DNA of 64,000 nt from the NCBI GenBank assembly GCA_947456805.1, contig CANGTN010000002.1, positions 49,126-113,125 of the forward strand, written 5' to 3'. The stretch comes from Chitinophagaceae bacterium (lineage in GTDB: Bacteria > Bacteroidota > Bacteroidia > Chitinophagales > Chitinophagaceae). Position 1 is the stretch's first letter, and each line of letters opens with the position of its first letter. The position numbers and the translations under genes are program-made. The notes below the pieces were generated by a model. It made no database searches and was not told the origin of the DNA. It was given only the letters and a program-made list of their open reading frames with translations. This document shows, in pieces, positions 59,183 to 64,000 of this stretch.

Positions 59183-60482
59183 GCTTTTTAAAAGCCTTAG
59201 AAATGATAGTTCATCAGTTGCTAGTGCATTCTATTCTTTAGTAAATAAAGGAGTTAATTCTATAATTCCTATAATTTTCATTCCCCTCATTAATAATTTA
59301 TTTGGACCAGAATCATTTGGGAAAATGATATACTTTCAATCTTTGGTTGGGTTGATATTAATTTTTGCAGATTATGGTTTTACAGTAAACGGGATAAAAG
59401 AGGCAGGAGATTTATCAAGTAATTCAAAACTGATGAATAAACTCTACTCTGAAGTTTTAACTATTAAGTCTGTCTTTTTAATAATTGGAGCTATTATTCT
59501 TAATGTATATTTAATTTTATGGAATAAAAATATTGAAAATATAAATGACTATTTCTTATTTCTATTTGTTTTATCATCTCTGGCATTTCAAAATCTAATT
59601 CCATTTTGGCTTTTTCAAGGAGTAAAAAAAAATAAAAGTGCAGTTTTAATAAATCTATTTTCTAAATTTCTATTACTCGTTTTAATTATTCTATTTTTAT
59701 TTTTCATCAAGCATAAAAATATTTATCAAATAGCTTTGATAGAATGTATTTCATACCTGATTGCTTTAATTCTATCCACTTATGTGTTAATAAAAAAATT
59801 TAATATATTATTTGAATTGCCTTCTTTCAATAACTTAAAATTGCAAATTATTAAAGGGTTTGATTTTTTTATCATTATTTTATGCTATTGGTTAATAAAT
59901 AATGGAAGCATTGTTTATTTAGAATATATGAAAGTAAATCTTTTTGAAATCGGTTTTTTTGGCATTTACTTACGGTTTTCATACTATGTATTTGCAATTT
60001 TTCAACCCATAATTCATTCTCTAATACCATTTTTTGCTGATAATTTTAAAAAATCGTTTTCTTCGGGTATTCATTTTTATAATAAAACATTTCTTCTATT
60101 TTCAATAACAGTTTTTATAATTTTAGTTTCTGCTGGTTTACTTTTAGACCAAATAACGTTTTTAGCATTCGATCATAATATATACCAATATTATATCCAA
60201 AATAAAGAAATACCGTATTTATTGCTTGTATGGACATTTTTTATACTGATCAATAATTTTTCTGCGAATTCGGTGTTACTAACTAATGGAGACATCAAAT
60301 TATATAGGAATGCACAACTGATAAATAGTTTGGTGGCAGTTGCAATATTTTTTTTATTTGGTCATAAAAATCATGCTACTGCTGTTTGTTTTGGGATGAT
60401 ATTTGGTGAAGTAATCTTTAGTATAATTATTTTCAATAAAACATATAAATACACTAAAATATTTTTAAATGATAAAGCTTAA
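59169..60482 (+). CDS. Wzx-like oligosaccharide flippase
   Basis: Polytopic; IIPIIFIPLINNLFGPESFGKMIYFQSLVGLILIFADYGFTVNGIKE; polysaccharide locus context. Confidence 0.85.
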   Translation: MLILKLFKSLRNDSSSVASAFYSLVNKGVNSIIPIIFIPLINNLFGPESFGKMIYFQSLVGLILIFADYGFTVNGIKEAGDLSSNSKLMNKLYSEVLTIKSVFLIIGAIILNVYLILWNKNIENINDYFLFLFVLSSLAFQNLIPFWLFQGVKKNKSAVLINLFSKFLLLVLIILFLFFIKHKNIYQIALIECISYLIALILSTYVLIKKFNILFELPSFNNLKLQIIKGFDFFIIILCYWLINNGSIVYLEYMKVNLFEIGFFGIYLRFSYYVFAIFQPIIHSLIPFFADNFKKSFSSGIHFYNKTFLLFSITVFIILVSAGLLLDQITFLAFDHNIYQYYIQNKEIPYLLLVWTFFILINNFSANSVLLTNGDIKLYRNAQLINSLVAVAIFFLFGHKNHATAVCFGMIFGEVIFSIIIFNKTYKYTKIFLNDKA

Positions 60483-61332
60483 TAATGATGTTTGTCCTTT
60501 TTGTGGCTCAAGTAATGCCCATTTTAAAAAAAATGTACATGGAAATTTGTTATTTGAATGTCAAGACTGCACTTTGCAATTCTTTTCTCCAAGAAAATTT
60601 AATAAGGATGTTTATGAAGGAGAAAAAATCCAAGGAATATATGAGAGCTACCATAGCTTGCGCAAACAACCAACAATTTGGCTGTTGGAGTTGATCAAAA
60701 CTATTAAAAATTTAAATTTTAATATTAATGACAAACTTATACTTGAAATTGGTGCAGGCGACGCACTCAATTATGAGTATTTAAAGCAAAATTTTAAGAT
60801 AAGTAGTAATAACTATGAAATATTAGAAGTTGATTCTAAAAGTGTAGCAGCCGCTAAGAAAAGAGGTATTACAACTGCTTATACCCAATTTTTTGATGAA
60901 AGCTTTGCAAATCAAAATTCTGATAAGTATGATATACTTATCATAACAGAAGTTATTGAACATCAGGATAATTTAAATTCCTTTTTAGAAAATGCATTTA
61001 AAATTCTTAAAAAGGACGGATTGATATTTATAACTACCCCTAATAGAGAAAGGGTATTTATTAAAATTGGTGAACGAACCGATATGCCACCACATCATTT
61101 TTTAAGATACAACAAGAACTTCTTTATCAAGAACTTTAAAAATCAGATTCAACATATTGGATATTATTTTTTAGACCATAATAATTTACTTGAGTATACA
61201 AGATTACTTTCCAAGTCAAAATTTTCTACTAGAAAACTTTGGATAATTTTTTATCCTTTATTAATTCTCAAGGCAATTTTTGCTAAACTCTTAAATTATG
61301 GCGAGGGCTTGGTTGTAGTTTTAAAAAAATAA
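60469..61332 (+). CDS. Class I SAM-dependent methyltransferase with N-terminal zinc-ribbon
   Basis: CPFCGSSNAHF...CQDCTLQFF; LILEIGAGDALNYEYL; DILIITEVIEHQDNLNSFLENAFKILKKDGLIFITTPNRERVF. Confidence 0.85.
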   Translation: MIKLNNDVCPFCGSSNAHFKKNVHGNLLFECQDCTLQFFSPRKFNKDVYEGEKIQGIYESYHSLRKQPTIWLLELIKTIKNLNFNINDKLILEIGAGDALNYEYLKQNFKISSNNYEILEVDSKSVAAAKKRGITTAYTQFFDESFANQNSDKYDILIITEVIEHQDNLNSFLENAFKILKKDGLIFITTPNRERVFIKIGERTDMPPHHFLRYNKNFFIKNFKNQIQHIGYYFLDHNNLLEYTRLLSKSKFSTRKLWIIFYPLLILKAIFAKLLNYGEGLVVVLKK

Positions 61333-61402
61333 ACTTTTGAAACAGAAGTTAACTTTTACCAACTATTTTATAAATTATATAAAACAGAGAAAAACTGCTT
61401 AA

Positions 61403-62749
61403 TTGAACACATTGAAATATTATAAATTTGTAGCTTTCTTATTAATGGGCTATGCGCTATTTAATAAGGGGTTCGCATATTTAAATATATATATAGGCAC
61501 TCCAATATTTATAGGTGAAATATGCTTAATAACTGGTATTATTTTATTATTCAGATCATACTTAATTCCACTAAAAAAATTTACACTTTTTATTTTAGTC
61601 TTAATTTTTTTTATAATAGGAACAATAAATTTTATTGCTAATTTCCCTCAATTTGGAGTAGAAGCATTAAGGGATTATGCTATGATATATTACTCATTGT
61701 TTTTCTTTTTATGTTTTCACTTAAATAATGTTTGTGAAAGTAATGAGTTGAAAAAATTATTGAAACGTCTATCTCTAGTTGTTCCTATTTATTTTGTATT
61801 TACTTTTTTGTTAGATAAACTACTTCCAAATTGGCAGGGGGTTATTATTGTGCCAGGCACAAATACACCTTTTTTTTTCAATAAAATGGGTGATTCGGGT
61901 GTGTGGTTATCTGCAATTATTTCATTTGTTTTTATTTTTTCAGATGAGTACAATATTTATGAAAAAATATTTATTAGTATAGTATCCCTAATAATATTTA
62001 GCCAAATCTTTGCTATAAATAGAGGAGGGGCTATTTCATTAATATTTTCAACAACCCTGATTCTTGTACGATATATTAATCTGAAGTTTTTTATGTACTT
62101 TTTCTTTTTTTTTACATTGCTATTAGGAGTTATTTTTTTTGTAGATATAAAATTGGGACAAGGCTCCTCATTGGAAGATTATGAACATAGGGAGTTTTCA
62201 ACCATGCAAATACGAAATAATATCAAAAGTTTTTTTGTGAAAAGCGACCAATCGGATGGTGATCTTGGCGGAACTAAAGAATGGCGATTGTTAATGTGGG
62301 CTACTATTATTAATGATGTTACAAGTGAACCTAATCTTTTTTTTAAAGGCATAGGTTTAGGACCTTCTTTACTTAAAATCTACGATGAATTTGAAATTGC
62401 TGAAGCAGATGAATCAAAAATTACAAAACATCCTCATAATTTCATAATAAATATTTTTGCCCGCTTAGGCATCTTTGGATTTATCTCTATTATGTTAATA
62501 TTATTGTATGTGATATATACAATTTATAATTTTTATCAAATTCCCAGAAAGTTATTGTTTAATGAAAAATTTAAGATTTATGCTATTCTCTTGATATTCG
62601 TTGTAGCTGCTTTATTTAATTCAAATTTTGATATTTACCTAGAAGGCCCAATGGGGGCAATACCATTTTGGTGTATGTTAGGTTTTGCATATGCTCAAAA
62701 GAATAGATTAAATAAGCAAATTAAATCACAGATTTTAATGGGTAAATGA
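61403..62749 (+). CDS. O-antigen ligase/polymerase-like membrane protein (Wzy/WaaL type, TTG start)
   Basis: Polytopic; large periplasmic loop and TKHPHNFIINIFARLGIFGFISIMLIL typical of O-antigen ligase family. Confidence 0.78.
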   Translation: MNTLKYYKFVAFLLMGYALFNKGFAYLNIYIGTPIFIGEICLITGIILLFRSYLIPLKKFTLFILVLIFFIIGTINFIANFPQFGVEALRDYAMIYYSLFFFLCFHLNNVCESNELKKLLKRLSLVVPIYFVFTFLLDKLLPNWQGVIIVPGTNTPFFFNKMGDSGVWLSAIISFVFIFSDEYNIYEKIFISIVSLIIFSQIFAINRGGAISLIFSTTLILVRYINLKFFMYFFFFFTLLLGVIFFVDIKLGQGSSLEDYEHREFSTMQIRNNIKSFFVKSDQSDGDLGGTKEWRLLMWATIINDVTSEPNLFFKGIGLGPSLLKIYDEFEIAEADESKITKHPHNFIINIFARLGIFGFISIMLILLYVIYTIYNFYQIPRKLLFNEKFKIYAILLIFVVAALFNSNFDIYLEGPMGAIPFWCMLGFAYAQKNRLNKQIKSQILMGK

Positions 62750-63885
62750 AAATATTAATTATTCATAATTACTACACCGAAAGAGGTGGGGAGGACGTTG
62801 TTTTTGAACAAGAGTGTCAGTTGTTGGAGTCAACAAATGAAGTTCAAAAAATAACTTTCCATAATAAGCGAGGATTAGTAGGATTATTCCAATTTTTTTT
62901 TTCAATTTGGAATATCACTGCAGCGCTTAAGCTAAAGAAATGTATTATTAATTTTAATCCAGATGTGATTCATATTCACAACCTGCATTTTGCCTCTGGG
63001 CCACTTATTATAAGAACTGCTAAGCGGCATGATAAAAAAGTAATTCTTACATTACATAATTATCGGATTATTTGTCCCACCGCTACTTTGTTCTTCAAAA
63101 ATAAAATTTATTTGAATTCGAAAAATCAATCCTTTCCATGGGAAATTATTTTTAAAAAAGGATTTCGAAATTCCTTTCTTTTAACATTTTGGTTAGCTTT
63201 TGTTAATTGGTTTCACAAAAAAATCAATACATGGAATATGGTTGATAATTATATTGTTTTAACAAATTTTGCAAGAGATACCATTCTTGAGTCAAAATTT
63301 GGAATAGATACCAAAAAAATTATAGTAAAACAAAATTTTACTACACCGAATCAAAATCTTGATAGCATTAGAAACAATACTTTTTTATTTGTTGGAAGAC
63401 TTTCATCTGAAAAGGGGATAATATTTTTAATTGATGTATGTTTGAGAAACAACATCCAACTTCACATTATTGGCTCCGGTGAATTAGAAAATGAGGTTTT
63501 ACAGAAAATTTCTCATACAGATACAATTAAGTTTTTGGGAAAGAAAAATACTAATGAAATAAAACTTTTGATGAAGGAATATATGGCATTATTATTTCCC
63601 TCTTTGTGGTTTGAAGGGATGCCAATGGTAATATTGGAGGCATTTGCATCTGGACTTCCAATAATTGGGTGCGACTTAGGAGCAATTCCAAGTATAATAA
63701 ATCATGAATACAATGGATTGATTTTTGAAGCTAATAATGAAAAGAATTTTATTGAAACAATAAACATATGGAATAATTATAGCCAAATTCAAAAAGAAGA
63801 AATGTCCAGAAATGCATATAACACATATTTGGAGTATTATACTCCAGAAATCAATTTAATTACATTAAAAAAAATCTATAATTAA
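62746..63885 (+). CDS. Glycosyltransferase family 4 protein
   Basis: IHNYYTERGGEDVVFEQE; NPDVIHIHNLHF; FVGRLSSEKGI; PSLWFEGMPMVILEAFASGLPIIG. Confidence 0.92.
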   Translation: MKILIIHNYYTERGGEDVVFEQECQLLESTNEVQKITFHNKRGLVGLFQFFFSIWNITAALKLKKCIINFNPDVIHIHNLHFASGPLIIRTAKRHDKKVILTLHNYRIICPTATLFFKNKIYLNSKNQSFPWEIIFKKGFRNSFLLTFWLAFVNWFHKKINTWNMVDNYIVLTNFARDTILESKFGIDTKKIIVKQNFTTPNQNLDSIRNNTFLFVGRLSSEKGIIFLIDVCLRNNIQLHIIGSGELENEVLQKISHTDTIKFLGKKNTNEIKLLMKEYMALLFPSLWFEGMPMVILEAFASGLPIIGCDLGAIPSIINHEYNGLIFEANNEKNFIETINIWNNYSQIQKEEMSRNAYNTYLEYYTPEINLITLKKIYN

Positions 63886-64000
63886 AATCAAATTCTTTTG
63901 TTCTAGCTTTCAATTAATTCCAATAAAATTGAATCCGACAATTGATAATAACTTTTTTGATTTAATTTGTTAATTTTTTTTAGAAATACAATTAATTAAA

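Overview
AT-rich chromosomal segment of a Bacteroidota bacterium, Chitinophagaceae-like by gene content and style (inference; no search was run). From left to right it contains: (1) a dcw peptidoglycan/division cluster, ftsI(partial)-murE-mraY-murD-ftsW-murG-murC-ftsQ-ftsA-ftsZ; (2) trpS, a deoxynucleoside kinase, an S9 peptidase, cinA and a 2-oxoacid dehydrogenase E2; (3) an isolated rplK-rplA-rplJ-rplL operon on the minus strand; (4) metG, an LD-carboxypeptidase, katG, a methyltransferase, an FAD oxidoreductase, a DUF3127 protein, a two-gene split 5'-nucleotidase, and dnaA; (5) two tRNA-Ser genes (GCU and GGA) flanking a 1392-aa secreted modular protein and tatD; (6) a murF-gldJ / porU-porV type IX secretion/gliding block; (7) ispF and the start of a Wzx/Wzy-type surface polysaccharide locus that runs off the right edge. 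No CRISPR array, transposase, integrase, phage or recognisable defence system was seen. The best leads are a roughly 20-bp palindrome-containing repeat found four times, only between genes; a complete 7-repeat YVTN propeller apparently inserted inside an Ig-like domain; a PorU sortase close to a nucleotide-sugar dehydrogenase; and a detached ribosomal protein operon with its own promoter, leader and terminator. Most of the window is ordinary housekeeping sequence, and I found no clear case of a wholly new system.
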